In this document: piece after piece, positions 8,719-18,354 of the stretch
How positions within the stretch are numbered: the first letter of the stretch is position 1
Layout: every line of letters begins with the position of its first letter
Assembly: GCA_034505795.1 (NCBI GenBank)
Contig: JAPDQM010000013.1
Span: 1 to 55,310, forward strand
Direction: 5' to 3'
Source: Thermofontimicrobium_A sp034505795
GTDB lineage: Bacteria; Zhuqueibacterota; Zhuqueibacteria; Thermofontimicrobiales; Thermofontimicrobiaceae
DNA: 55,310 nt
Translations under genes and position numbers: made by a program
The notes under the pieces: model-generated
Seen by the model: only the letters and a program-made list of their open reading frames with translations
What the model was told of the DNA's origin: nothing
Databases searched by the model: none

Positions 8719-9867
8719 CTAATAAAGCTCGAATTTTGCCAGTCGACCGTCCAATCCGCCATTATTCAGCGGTTTTTTCCAGGAAGGCTTTAATCCGATA
8801 TATTTCAGCCATTCCCGATTGCCAAAATAAATGAAAGCCATTGAGCCTCGACAGCGTTGTTTCAAAAAATCACCTAATGATTTATAGAACGATCCCAGAC
8901 TCTTCCGCTCGCCCAGGCGGATGCCGTACGGCGGGTTACATACAATGATAGTATTATTCAATTTTTCGATGTGCCGAAAATCAGTTATTGCCAATTGGAT
9001 TTTATTGCCGTCAGGCAGACGCTGCAAATTGCTTTTAGCAGCAGCGATGGCTTGCGCTGAGAGATCACTCCCCGCAATCCAACCCTCTGGAAACGGACGG
9101 ATTTGCCGATCGGCCTCCGCTCTTATTGCTAACCAGCTATTTTTTTCAAAATCAGGCAGGTGCTCGAATCCAAATCGTGACCGCAGGAACGCCGCGGGCA
9201 CCTGGCAATAGGCCATCAAGGCTTCGGATAACAACGTGCCCGAGCCACACATGGGATCGTAGAGAGGCCTGCCAGCCTGAACCCAATCGGCAAAATGGAT
9301 GATGGCTGCAGCCACGGTCTCCTGCATCGGCGCTTCCACCGAAGCCAACCGATAACCCCGCCGATGCAATGAGCCACCCGATGTATCCAGGCTGATAGTG
9401 GCCATATCATGGTCAATATACAATCCAATCCAGACGTCGGGATCGATTGTTTCGATGCTGGGTCGCCTCCCAAAATTCATTCTAAAATAATCCACAATGG
9501 CATCTTTAACGCGCAGCGCCGCATAGTGGGAATGCGTTATCTGACTATGCGATACATTGGCGAAAATGGCAAACGATTGATCGGCGGAAAATAAACTTGC
9601 CCAAGCCACGCTCCTGGCTTGATTATATAAAAGCTGTGGATTATCGCACGGGAAACTAATCAACGGCGCAAGAATGCGGCTGATAAATCTCGATTGATAG
9701 TTGATGCGATACAACGTTTCTAGCGAAGCTTCAAAATAGAGGCCGTGAAATGTGAGTTCTATCTGGCGAGCGCCCAATCGAGCCAGTTCCTCCTCACCCA
9801 GAGGCTCCAGGCCACCGGCAATCTGGGCAAAAAAACGTTGGGTTTGTTGATATTCAAACATCATCAT
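8719..9867 (-). CDS. THUMP domain class I RNA methyltransferase (RlmL/YpsC-like)
   Basis: A 382-residue rRNA guanine-N2 methyltransferase of the UPF0020/COG0116 type. Residues about 40-155 form a ferredoxin-like plus THUMP RNA-binding region; the catalytic domain has DPMCGSGTLLSEA at 204-216 (SAM binding), SDLSAQAIAAAKSN near 267 and the amino-group methylation motif NPPYG at 311-315. Length matches the single-domain proteins such as B. subtilis YpsC or the N-terminal half of E. coli RlmL. It starts 15 bases after the DUF4390 gene stop, so it is probably the last gene of the TPR-barrel-prmA-DUF4390 run. Two extra in-frame ATGs at the beginning leave the exact start uncertain by one or two codons. 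Confidence 0.88.
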   Translation of the reverse strand: MMMFEYQQTQRFFAQIAGGLEPLGEEELARLGARQIELTFHGLYFEASLETLYRINYQSRFISRILAPLISFPCDNPQLLYNQARSVAWASLFSADQSFAIFANVSHSQITHSHYAALRVKDAIVDYFRMNFGRRPSIETIDPDVWIGLYIDHDMATISLDTSGGSLHRRGYRLASVEAPMQETVAAAIIHFADWVQAGRPLYDPMCGSGTLLSEALMAYCQVPAAFLRSRFGFEHLPDFEKNSWLAIRAEADRQIRPFPEGWIAGSDLSAQAIAAAKSNLQRLPDGNKIQLAITDFRHIEKLNNTIIVCNPPYGIRLGERKSLGSFYKSLGDFLKQRCRGSMAFIYFGNREWLKYIGLKPSWKKPLNNGGLDGRLAKFELY

Positions 9868-9882
9868 AGTGCAACAGCCACT

Positions 9883-10551
9883 TCATTTTAGCCGCTCAAT
9901 CACTCCCTGGTGAATGATAAACTCGGCACCTTGTCCACTGACCACTCGATCACCAAAGCCGGTGAGCGTTAAAAACATCTTCAACAGCCCGCCTTTTAAT
10001 TTTTTTTCCTGTTGTTGCGTGTCGTCAATGTCCTTCAGCGAAAAATCTCTCGCCCGACCGCTCAGCCAATTCTTGATCTCCTGATAATTTTCCATGGATA
10101 GTGGCCGTAACACCAGACTGATGGTTATAAAATATTTTCTGTCCTCCTTGAGTTGCGCCAGAGGCACAATCTCCACATTCTGGCCAACGGAGCATCTTTC
10201 TTTCACGGTTGCCAGGGAATTGGTCAATCGCTTCTCCTCTGGGGTAAGCAAAACATATTTATGCTCCCAATTGTCAAAGTAGATCTTCATGCGCAGCTCC
10301 CGTTGGGCTACCAGATTATTGATCAAGCCGCCCCTTTTTTCCCACAACTGGATCTGATATTCTACCGTGCTGGTTAGGCCTTTTTGCAGCCCTTCGGCGA
10401 TTTTTTCATCAATGAATTCCTCGGCGTGAAAGCTCAACAGCAGCAGTTGGTTGTTGACTGCAATCGAGTCAACCATTACCTTCTTGCTGGCTGCGGATAG
10501 GAGGCGCACCAGAACCAGCAGAAGACATATTATCAGGAATATTCTTCTCAT
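9883..10551 (-). CDS. DUF4390-like exported protein
   Basis: A 222-residue protein with an N-terminal signal or anchor segment (IFLIICLLLVLVRLLSA, residues 4-20). The mature part has FHAEEFIDEKIAEGLQKGL, a tract of alternating hydrophobic strands, and a C-terminal block YFITISLVLRPLSMENYQEIKNW followed by LSG, which resembles DUF4390, a periplasmic family of unknown function found beside two-component and envelope genes. No catalytic residues are evident. The gene lies 52 bases behind prmA and 15 before the rRNA methyltransferase gene, on the same strand, so it is likely cotranscribed. Family assignment is from memory of pattern and moderately secure; function is unknown. Confidence 0.72.
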   Translation of the reverse strand: MRRIFLIICLLLVLVRLLSAASKKVMVDSIAVNNQLLLLSFHAEEFIDEKIAEGLQKGLTSTVEYQIQLWEKRGGLINNLVAQRELRMKIYFDNWEHKYVLLTPEEKRLTNSLATVKERCSVGQNVEIVPLAQLKEDRKYFITISLVLRPLSMENYQEIKNWLSGRARDFSLKDIDDTQQQEKKLKGGLLKMFLTLTGFGDRVVSGQGAEFIIHQGVIERLK

Positions 10552-10603
10552 CTAGTTTTTATCGGGCTGATTTGCGTTCATCGCCATTAATAGCTATTTT
10601 CGG

Positions 10604-11479
10604 TCATGATATTTTTTTTATCACAACGGCCATCCATTCATCCTGTTCTTTTTCGATGACCATCGCCCAGTTTCCCTGTTGTTGCAACGCTGCCATCAAT
10701 TGCGGGCGTTCATCGCAAAGAATGCCTGAGAGAATGGCATGACCGGATGTGGATAAGAGATCGTGGATCGTCTTTAGCGACGACAGAATTACCGTTCGGT
10801 TGACATTGGCCAGTATCAGATCGAATTGACGCTTCCGAATTGCCTCCAGCGTTCCGCAAAACAAATGAACACGCGACGCCACCCGGTTTTTTGCCAAATT
10901 TTCTCTGGCCGTCGCAGTTGCAATGGGATCATTGTCAAATGCTACAATCTCTGCTGGGGTTAGCCGGGCGGCGACAATGGCCAGGATGCCCGTGCCCGTA
11001 CCGATATCCAGCACGTGCCGATAGGCCGTTCCCTGCGCCTCCAGCAGTTCAAGCATCAATTGCGTGGTGGCATGGGTGCCAGTGCCAAATGCCATCTGGG
11101 GATCGATTTCGATCACAATCCTATCGGACATGACCGGCAGTTCGGTCCAGCTTGGCTTAATAATTATTCGCTGTCCGACTTCAATGGGTCGAATGGATCG
11201 CTTCCATTGCTCGTTCCAATCACGGTTTGGCAATTTTTGAAGCTGTATCTGTCCAGCAGGCAATGGCAAACCCAGCGCAGCCAGTGCTTCTCGATAGCGT
11301 TGAACTCGCTGCCATTTTTCCTCGGACCACTCCGCCTCCGAAAAATATGCCTCCAGGTACCCATCCTCGATCTGACAGCCGGTCGCCCCCAATTCAAATA
11401 GAAAATTACTCCAGGCATCCTCGATCGCGTCTGTCATCGGCAGCCGGATCAGGAGCCAGTCGTGCGTGGATTTGATCAC
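10604..11479 (-). CDS. prmA: Ribosomal protein L11 methyltransferase
   Basis: PrmA trimethylates amino groups of ribosomal protein L11 using SAM. The 291-residue length is normal. Residues 1-100 form the L11-recognition domain with NRDWNEQWKRSI at 85-96; the family signature DPQMAFGTGTHATT lies at 126-139, SAM motif I LDIGTGTGIL at 157-166, the acidic loop FDNDP at 181-185 and LILANVNRTVI at 221-231 (the usual NILA loop is altered to NVNR). The start codon is GTG with AGGAG five bases upstream. It is in the middle of a minus-strand gene run between the barrel protein and the DUF4390 gene. Confidence 0.92.
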   Translation of the reverse strand: MIKSTHDWLLIRLPMTDAIEDAWSNFLFELGATGCQIEDGYLEAYFSEAEWSEEKWQRVQRYREALAALGLPLPAGQIQLQKLPNRDWNEQWKRSIRPIEVGQRIIIKPSWTELPVMSDRIVIEIDPQMAFGTGTHATTQLMLELLEAQGTAYRHVLDIGTGTGILAIVAARLTPAEIVAFDNDPIATATARENLAKNRVASRVHLFCGTLEAIRKRQFDLILANVNRTVILSSLKTIHDLLSTSGHAILSGILCDERPQLMAALQQQGNWAMVIEKEQDEWMAVVIKKIS

Positions 11480-11544
11480 AGAACTCCTGTCTTAGATTTG
11501 AAAATCAAATATCAGCTAAGTTTCAGCGTTCCCCGGATCGTAGC

Positions 11545-13230
11545 TCACCAACTCCCTTTGATGCCCAATTCAAAATACATTCGCTGCGATGGGTAACCCT
11601 GCCACAATGCGTGGTGTTGGTTGAGCAAATTTCTGCCTTCAACATAGCCTAAAATTTTCCGGTGCAGTTGTCGCTCCAGTCTAAATGAAAGCAACGCTAC
11701 CGGGCTCAGGGTTCGATTGCCGGTGAGCGAAGTATATCGGGCGCCGATCCCGATCAGTGTTGCCTGCAATTGAGTTAGGCTGTTGATGGTATAATAAACA
11801 TGGATTGGAATTCTCCAGGGCTGCAAATATGGCAAATGCACCTTTGCTCCAGATAGCGTATCATGTTTCACTGCTGCGAACGCGAGCTGAAGCCCACCGT
11901 CCATCGTGAGTTGCGGTGAAAGATTTGCCGTTGCTCGCAGAACCGCTTGATTCATGGTCACGCGATCCAGGGCGCTCATTCGGTACAGACCGCTATCGAG
12001 CTCGCGCCGAAAATATCCATAGCGTGCCCAGCGTTGATGCAGCCATTCCCCACGAATACTCACCCGGCTCAACAGCGCATATTCAATGCCGAACTTGAGT
12101 TCCAACTGCCGCTCCGCAGGAATAAAGTCAATTTGCCTGCTGACAAAAGCATTTTGGCTCCAACGATCAGAATGATTGGCGGGATGATAACCTACCCCGG
12201 CTTTGAAAAAAAGACCCAGGGCTGGCGTTGGCGTGGCAGTTAGCTCCAGTTCCGGCACCAACAAGTTTTTGGCAAACGAGTCCCCCGCGGCAAAATATTC
12301 GAGAACCAGGGCTGGTTTGACAACAAGCAATTGTCGATAGGCATAAAACAGCCAGGATTTTAGCTGCAAAAAGCCCTGGGTCTGACTACTATCCCTTTCA
12401 TCGGCGAGCTGATTGAATTCATACTTCGCGGTAACGAATAGAGGAACCAGGCTGGATTTTGTTTGGAAGCCAGCCATAATGCCCAGCATCTTTTCATTGA
12501 CCTCTGAGCGATAGTCACTGGTGTCACGATCTCGAAAAGTCGTTTGATGAAAATAGATTGCCCCATCGTAGATTTGATTGGCATCCGGCGCCCATTTAGC
12601 CGCCAATCTGAAATTGCCCTGATTTATCTTTCGCTGGAGCTGGCTATCGCCTGCCGCATACATACCATATTGGGATACCATGAAATTCATTTGGCCAGAC
12701 AACAAAATCTGCGGCGAAATTCGTCCTGCAACATGTCCCTTCGCCTCTGCCTGGAAATACTGACTGTTCTCGAATTGTCCTTCGTTGCGGTCATAGCTGC
12801 CCTGCAAGCTAAAATTGTATAATTTAGTTTCCTGTTGAAAACCTGCCAGCACATCAAATTGCTGAAAGCGTCCTACTGCCGATTGCAGCAGCAGCCGTCG
12901 TCCCGGACCTTTTACCTGGGCAGAATAAAGGTCCTTCTGGCGGTCAAGTAGATCATCGCCGAGCCGCGAACGATAATCAGTGCTCGGCGCTATCAGTTTC
13001 AAATCATCATGTGTGCTGTTCAGTTTTTCGCCATCGGTGCGTATGGCGCGATCAGGACCATAGATCAGTACGTCGGGCAGCTCCAGCTTTGGCCTATCAT
13101 CCTGAGGGGGCAATTTGCGAACCGAGTCTGCTGTCGTTGGCTGCGTTTGCGCACCGAGCCGAGCTGACTGCAGCCATAAAAGCATAATCGCCAATGACAC
13201 CATCATTATGTAGAGTGCATTTTTCTTCAT
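11545..13230 (-). CDS. Predicted outer-membrane beta-barrel protein
   Basis: A 561-residue protein not recognised as a named family. It has a signal peptide (residues 1-27, ending RLGAQTQ), a short region LELPDVLIYGPDRA that resembles the opening of plug-less TonB-receptor-like barrels, then from about residue 100 to the end regularly alternating polar/aromatic strands (for example FQQETKLYNFSLQGSYDRNE) ending in YFELGIKGSW, the aromatic-terminated last strand expected for a barrel inserted by BamA. Its ATG follows the stop codon of the upstream TPR gene with no gap, so the two are translationally coupled and probably work together in the envelope. Confidence 0.7.
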   Translation of the reverse strand: MKKNALYIMMVSLAIMLLWLQSARLGAQTQPTTADSVRKLPPQDDRPKLELPDVLIYGPDRAIRTDGEKLNSTHDDLKLIAPSTDYRSRLGDDLLDRQKDLYSAQVKGPGRRLLLQSAVGRFQQFDVLAGFQQETKLYNFSLQGSYDRNEGQFENSQYFQAEAKGHVAGRISPQILLSGQMNFMVSQYGMYAAGDSQLQRKINQGNFRLAAKWAPDANQIYDGAIYFHQTTFRDRDTSDYRSEVNEKMLGIMAGFQTKSSLVPLFVTAKYEFNQLADERDSSQTQGFLQLKSWLFYAYRQLLVVKPALVLEYFAAGDSFAKNLLVPELELTATPTPALGLFFKAGVGYHPANHSDRWSQNAFVSRQIDFIPAERQLELKFGIEYALLSRVSIRGEWLHQRWARYGYFRRELDSGLYRMSALDRVTMNQAVLRATANLSPQLTMDGGLQLAFAAVKHDTLSGAKVHLPYLQPWRIPIHVYYTINSLTQLQATLIGIGARYTSLTGNRTLSPVALLSFRLERQLHRKILGYVEGRNLLNQHHALWQGYPSQRMYFELGIKGSW

Positions 13231-16200
13231 CTATTTTTCTGCAATCTCCTGTAGTTTCTGCTGCGCTTTCTGTCGATATTCCTGGTCATTATATTGCTCG
13301 ATGATTGTTCGATACAGCAACCGTGCTTCGCCATAGCGTTGCTGATGCTCATTCGCCACTGCTGCCTCATATAATCCCCGAATGATCCACGATGTCATAC
13401 TGGGGAAAAGGTATCTGATTCTCAGAAATTCAATCGATGCTTTGGCATAGTCCTTTTCCAGCAAATATGTTTCGCCAATCCAGTACTGCGCTTCGGCCGA
13501 AATGGAAGGCGTACGGTAATCCACAACCGCCTGGAGTTGCTTTCGAGCTTCCTTAAATTGGCTTTTACGCAGATAGATTTTTCCCGATTCCAGCCGGGCC
13601 CGAAAACCGATTTCTGACTCGCCAAACAATTCGATCGCCTGGAGATAAGAACGCTGGGCATTGTCAGGTTGCTCATTCAATTGATAGCAACGACCTATCT
13701 CCAACAATGCCCGACCAGCCCCATCCACCGTGGGATATTTCTCGACCACTTGCAAATAGGTGGCAATGGCTTGAGCATAATTTTTTTGCTGCTGCTGAAT
13801 CGTCCCGATTTTCAAATAGGCTTCCACAGCAAACTTATTCTGAGGAAATTGACTCACCTGCTGTTGATAGGCAATCAATGCCTCACTGGTGTTGCCGGCC
13901 TGAAGGTAACTCTCGCCGATCCAATACCAGGCTGCCTGAGCCGTTGGGGTCCCAGCATAGTTTCTAAGCAATTCCTGATAGGCGATAATCGCGGCCTGAT
14001 ATTTTTTGAGATTAAACAGCAGCTCTGCTTTGCGGTTCTGAAGGTCCGCCGCCAGCGCAGTCTCTGGATGTTTGCGAATATAATCATCGGCAAGATTTAA
14101 GGCTTTCTCATTCTGTCCCTGCTGGAGGTAGGCCCACTGAATGCCGCCTACCGCATCATCCACCAGATCACTATCGGGAAATTCGGTGATGATTTTCTGG
14201 TAATATAGGATGGCCAAGTCATAACGGCCTAAATTGTAATAACAATCCGCCTGTCCATAAATGGCATCGTCCGCCCAGTCGCTGACAGGAAATTCGCGCA
14301 CCAAATCTTGGAACGCGACGATCGCTGAATCGTATTTGCCAGCCTCGAACAGCGATTTGCCGATCATGAACTGGGCTTCAGCCGCCCACTTGCTGGCAGG
14401 AAAGGAATGCTTGAGCGTGCGAAATTCGCGGATGCTCGATACGTAATCTGTCAGTCGGAAATAGCTCTGACCGATCTGGAATTGCGCCTCAGCCTGCAAT
14501 GCAGGATCGCTATTCAGATGATGCACCTGGGTATAGCTGGCCACGGCATTCTCGTATTGCTTCAAATTGAAATACGCATCGCCCTTGCGTAATAGCGCAT
14601 CCCCTCGGATCGCAGGATCGGTCGCATGTTTTACGGCCGAATTAAAATCGTCCACAGCAGCCGAAAAATTATTGGTTTTAAAGTGGCACCAGCCGCGACC
14701 ATAATAGCTATCGGCCAATTTCGTCGATTGGGGGTATTGCTGAATCACCATACCATAATGGCTGATGGCCTGCGGATATCGATTTAGATGAAACAATGCC
14801 TCGGCTTTCCAGAATATGGCCTGATCTTCCAATTCATGACGCGGATACTTTTTTAAAAACTGTTCGAATTGCTGCAGCGCCTGATCAAACTTTTGTTCTT
14901 GCATGAAACACCAGCCATATTTTAGCAGCACCGATGGGATCACTTTGGCATTGGGATATTGGCGCAAAACGCGTTCGTAGGCTTGCTGGCTATCCGCATA
15001 TCGTTTTTCAGCGCGATAGGTTTCACCAATCATAAACCCTGCCTCAGCGGCCAGAGAACTTCCCGGAAAAACAGCCCAAATTCGCTCGAACGATCGCCGT
15101 GCCTCGCCGTAGTCGTTTGCCTGAAAATCCATGGCACCAATTTCATAATAGGCATTGGCGGCTTTTTCGTGCTGCGGATAGCGGGCAATGAGCGACTCGA
15201 AAACCTGGCGAGCCTGGGGCAATTCATTCAGCCATTGATAACACCTTCCTTTTTGATACAGCGCCTGGGCGGCTATTTCGCTCTGAGGAAATTTTTGCAG
15301 CAGGGAATCGAAATAGGCAATCGCTTCATGAAATCGTTTTTGCTTGATATAAGCCCAGCCAATCCCATAATATCCATCAGCCGCCAATTCCGACGCTGGA
15401 GCAATTCGGATCAGCTTTTGATATTGATCAATCGCTTTAGCGAACTGATTCAAATTGATATACGACTCACCGATCGCATAAATGGCCCGCGCGGCCTGCT
15501 CATTGGTGGGATATTTCTCAACCGCCGTCGTCAATACCTGAATGGCAAACGCATAGTCGCGTTGATTAAATGCCACCAGACCAATGCGATACAGGCCAAC
15601 CGCGTAGAGCTTGCTGCTTGGAAAATTCTTGATCAAATTTTTGTAGGATTCCATTGCCTCGCTCAGGGTGCCGCTACTCTCCTGAATGAACGCGATCGAA
15701 TACAACGCATAATCAGCCAGATTACTTTTGGGAAAACGATCGACCAACTCACGATAATGACGCAACGCTTCGTTTTTTTGTCCCAATCGATATTCTGTTT
15801 CGGCCAACCAGTACAGCGCGTCATCCACCACCTCCCCCTCCCGATTGCTGCGCAGAAACTTCGTTAATATCTCCCGGGCTGCAGCCAATTGATTCAGATG
15901 AAAATGACATTCGGCCATGCGCACTGTCGCTTGCTGCCGATATTGAACGGTCGGGCTGGCTAATAGTAATTTTTGATATTGATAAATTGCATTCGTATAG
16001 TCCTTAAGTTGAAAATAGGATTCCGCCAGCATAAACGAAGCGATGCCCGCAAACGTGCTGTTCGGGTATCGCACCAGAAAATCTGACAACTGGTCGATGG
16101 CCAACTTATATAAGCCATCTCGATACAGACCACTGGCAGTAGCAAATGTTTGCTCCTCATATTGAGTGGCTAACTGGCCTGCCGCAGGCGTAACAATTAT

Positions 16201-16272
16201 CCCGATGATGAAGCAACCTACCAGGGTCAGTAGCCCACCACGCATGTTCATTCCGAATTTCATCATTTGCAT
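13231..16272 (-). CDS. Exported protein with about 25 tetratricopeptide repeats
   Basis: A 1013-residue protein made almost entirely of TPR units of about 34-37 residues after a signal peptide (to about residue 32, TPAAGQ). Repeats have the usual consensus such as AAYQKLL...P, GRYDLAILYYQKIITEFPDS and YQAAIIAYQELLRNYAGT, the type seen in BamD/YbgF/Tol-associated proteins, so a role as a periplasmic scaffold is plausible. It ends in TAG that is immediately followed by the ATG of the beta-barrel gene, suggesting an envelope pair. Several in-frame ATGs (codons 1, 3, 4, 8 and 10) make the precise start uncertain. Confidence 0.85.
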   Translation of the reverse strand: MQMMKFGMNMRGGLLTLVGCFIIGIIVTPAAGQLATQYEEQTFATASGLYRDGLYKLAIDQLSDFLVRYPNSTFAGIASFMLAESYFQLKDYTNAIYQYQKLLLASPTVQYRQQATVRMAECHFHLNQLAAAREILTKFLRSNREGEVVDDALYWLAETEYRLGQKNEALRHYRELVDRFPKSNLADYALYSIAFIQESSGTLSEAMESYKNLIKNFPSSKLYAVGLYRIGLVAFNQRDYAFAIQVLTTAVEKYPTNEQAARAIYAIGESYINLNQFAKAIDQYQKLIRIAPASELAADGYYGIGWAYIKQKRFHEAIAYFDSLLQKFPQSEIAAQALYQKGRCYQWLNELPQARQVFESLIARYPQHEKAANAYYEIGAMDFQANDYGEARRSFERIWAVFPGSSLAAEAGFMIGETYRAEKRYADSQQAYERVLRQYPNAKVIPSVLLKYGWCFMQEQKFDQALQQFEQFLKKYPRHELEDQAIFWKAEALFHLNRYPQAISHYGMVIQQYPQSTKLADSYYGRGWCHFKTNNFSAAVDDFNSAVKHATDPAIRGDALLRKGDAYFNLKQYENAVASYTQVHHLNSDPALQAEAQFQIGQSYFRLTDYVSSIREFRTLKHSFPASKWAAEAQFMIGKSLFEAGKYDSAIVAFQDLVREFPVSDWADDAIYGQADCYYNLGRYDLAILYYQKIITEFPDSDLVDDAVGGIQWAYLQQGQNEKALNLADDYIRKHPETALAADLQNRKAELLFNLKKYQAAIIAYQELLRNYAGTPTAQAAWYWIGESYLQAGNTSEALIAYQQQVSQFPQNKFAVEAYLKIGTIQQQQKNYAQAIATYLQVVEKYPTVDGAGRALLEIGRCYQLNEQPDNAQRSYLQAIELFGESEIGFRARLESGKIYLRKSQFKEARKQLQAVVDYRTPSISAEAQYWIGETYLLEKDYAKASIEFLRIRYLFPSMTSWIIRGLYEAAVANEHQQRYGEARLLYRTIIEQYNDQEYRQKAQQKLQEIAEK

Positions 16273-16400
16273 TTGTTTGAATTTCCCCGGATGTACTCTT
16301 CAATGCTGATTCAAAGGTTAGCTTGCTGTGTATTCGCTATGTCAGATATCAGGCGGCAGTGAAAACGCCTCTCGCTATGAACGTGTACTGTGGCCGATGA

Positions 16401-17297
16401 CTAAAAATTCGGATCACTAACAACCACCTGGAGGGCATGAGGAAACATACTGACCTGCAGGTGCCTTTGGCCTTCGAAGACCTCGCCATCCAGCGTATAA
16501 GGCCCCGGCAACTCGCGCTGGATTTCAAACCGTGTCCCTCGAAATATTTTAATAAATGGCGCTCGATCGATAAGCCCCGTGAACAACGTGGGCAAATAAT
16601 AAATTGTTGATACCAAATTGCTTCGTTTGACGATCGCCAGGTCTAATAATCCATCATCAGGTCGGGCACGCGGCGATATAATCGCATTATTGCCGTACTG
16701 CCGCATATTCGCAATCGCCACCACCAGAGCGCGTGTGCGAATGATCTTGCCGCTCCACTTGATCACATACTCCGGCTCCTGATACCGAAAAAATTCTCTG
16801 AAACCAGCGATATAATAAGGCGCCGGCCCCCGCAATTTAAAATCCTCGAATCGTTTGCCAATCACTGCATCCAATCCCAAACCAGCTACCACAAAAAAAT
16901 AGCGCTCGCCCACCTGCCCTACATCAATCGCCCGCGTCGTGCCTACTGTAATCAATCGAGTGGCCCGCCGGATGCTCAAGGGGATGCCCAATCCGCGAGC
17001 CAGGCCATTGCCAGAACCATTGGGAATAATTCCCAACGCCGTATCGGAATTGACCAGGCCGGATGCGGTTTCATTGACTGTTCCATCGCCCCCAATAGCC
17101 ACCACAATATCGTACCCCTCTTTTACCGCATCCCTGGCTAAATGGTAAGCATGCTGCTTGCCTTCCGTTACGTGAAAATCATAATAGCATAAATTACCAG
17201 GGAAATAATAAGCGATCACGCGACGAATAAAATGCTCTGGATGGATCAGCCCCGAGTGTGGATTATAGATAAACCGGATCAGTTTGCCTTTTTTCAT
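16401..17297 (-). CDS. Diacylglycerol/sphingosine-kinase-like lipid kinase (YegS/DgkB family)
   Basis: A 298-residue cytoplasmic or membrane-associated lipid kinase. The nucleotide-binding region has YNPHSG near 11, the DAGK signature VVAIGGDGTVNETASGL at 65-81 and GIIPNGSGNGLARGLGIP at 89-106; the C-terminal beta domain contains NMRQYGNNAIISPRA and DDGLLDLAIVKRSN, as in DgkB and YegS. It phosphorylates a lipid hydroxyl with ATP; the substrate, often diacylglycerol, is inferred. AAGGAAAG precedes the ATG. It is 128 bases upstream of the TPR gene on the same strand and could head that transcript. Confidence 0.88.
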   Translation of the reverse strand: MKKGKLIRFIYNPHSGLIHPEHFIRRVIAYYFPGNLCYYDFHVTEGKQHAYHLARDAVKEGYDIVVAIGGDGTVNETASGLVNSDTALGIIPNGSGNGLARGLGIPLSIRRATRLITVGTTRAIDVGQVGERYFFVVAGLGLDAVIGKRFEDFKLRGPAPYYIAGFREFFRYQEPEYVIKWSGKIIRTRALVVAIANMRQYGNNAIISPRARPDDGLLDLAIVKRSNLVSTIYYLPTLFTGLIDRAPFIKIFRGTRFEIQRELPGPYTLDGEVFEGQRHLQVSMFPHALQVVVSDPNF

Positions 17298-17832
17298 ACT
17301 TTCCTTAACAGAATTAAAATCAAATCACACCATCACACACTGGCGGGTGCCTCCATTAATTGCAGCCATCATCTAAACCCGCCAGCACTAGACTCATTCA
17401 TAAAAAAATTCGTGGCAATGTGGCTATATTCAGCATCTGATCGACACGACACTAACCGACCTCTCCTTAATCCTTGCTTCAACATCAACCGGCCAGTGTC
17501 CATTGAAATTAACTCAAGTGAGCCACATCAATCAAAATTAAATAACCTTGGAACAAAAGTCAAGCGAAAATTCATTCAGCGACGGTTACGGCATCGCTAA
17601 CACCTGGAACAGTCTACAATCAGACATTCGCTTGGCACACATTGTTAAAGAACTTATTAGAACTTGCTCTGAAAAGCATCTCAAACGATCGCTTTTCAAA
17701 AACCACAAAAATTATACTTGACAACAACTAAAAAGTTTGATATATTTAGCCCCTTAAATTTGATAACCAATTCACCCAATACATATAAATCTTCTAAATT
17801 AGTCGTTAGAACAGTTTTGAGGAGGAGATTTT
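17298..17832. other. Divergent intergenic region
   Basis: 535 bases without a gene, between the divergent lipid kinase gene and the 96-aa gene. It holds a strong rightward promoter at 17718-17746 and a weaker leftward candidate at 17535-17563 (TTGACT, 17 bases, TAATTT) for the kinase. Nothing else stands out. Confidence 0.6.
17718..17746 (+). promoter_or_regulatory. Near-consensus sigma70-like promoter of the 96-aa gene
   Basis: -35 TTGACA at 17718-17723 and -10 TATATT at 17741-17746 with a 17-base spacer. Predicted transcription start near 17753, giving an 80-base leader ending in the strong GAGGAGGAG ribosome-binding site before 17833. Confidence 0.75.
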
Positions 17833-18123
17833 ATGCAAATTGAAGATCTCAGAACAAAGGTGCTGGAGATGCTCAAAGAACATGACCTTACTGGCAAAGA
17901 GCTGCTTCGTACGTTGATTGCCGAGAATAAGGAGGCCATTAAAACCTTAGGCTATGACAAATACAACGTTGAAAATCCAGCGGCCATGGGCAATTTCATT
18001 GCTAAAGAGATCATGCCCCACCTGGGCATACCGGTTTATAAAGAAAAAATCAATGTCAATGGCAAAAAGCGAACGCTATATAGCCTGAATAACAATCACA
18101 AGCGAGTGTTGGTGACCAGCTAA
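17833..18123 (+). CDS. Small conserved-looking hypothetical protein, 96 aa
   Basis: I do not recognise this protein. It is 96 residues, soluble, charged (many Lys/Glu) and without signal peptide. The first half is predicted helical (RTKVLEMLKEHDLTGKELLRTLI), the second contains FIAKEIMPHLGIPVYKEKIN and a likely beta hairpin (VNGKKRTLYSL), which could be a small winged-helix-like fold; this is only a guess. Expression signals are unusually good: a TTGACA-17-TATATT promoter, GAGGAGGAG seven bases before ATG, and an intrinsic terminator 40 bases after the stop. It is therefore a real, probably well-expressed, monocistronic gene of unknown role. Confidence 0.8.
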   Translation: MQIEDLRTKVLEMLKEHDLTGKELLRTLIAENKEAIKTLGYDKYNVENPAAMGNFIAKEIMPHLGIPVYKEKINVNGKKRTLYSLNNNHKRVLVTS

Positions 18124-18154
18124 TTGATCGATAGGATTATACAGATGCCATGAC

Positions 18155-18189
18155 AAAAAAATCGGCAGCCGCAACGCTGCCGTTTTTTT
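18155..18189. terminator. Bidirectional intrinsic terminator
   Basis: Stem CGGCAGC (18163-18169) with GCTGCCG (18176-18182), six-base loop, T7 at 18183-18189 on the plus strand and A7 at 18155-18161 on the other side, so it can end both the 96-aa gene (plus) and the convergent Lon-like gene (minus). Confidence 0.85.
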
Positions 18190-18354
18190 ATAACCAAACC
18201 AGAATCTCGCCCTTCGCCCCCTTCGCCAACAAGTATCCATTCGCTTACGCCTCCATAACCGAAACAAATGAATCCTGGCCAGCATCGACCTGGATTGCCT
18301 GGGAGGATTTTTTGCTCGGCGCATTCTGCATGACAATTACTTAGAGAACCAGTT

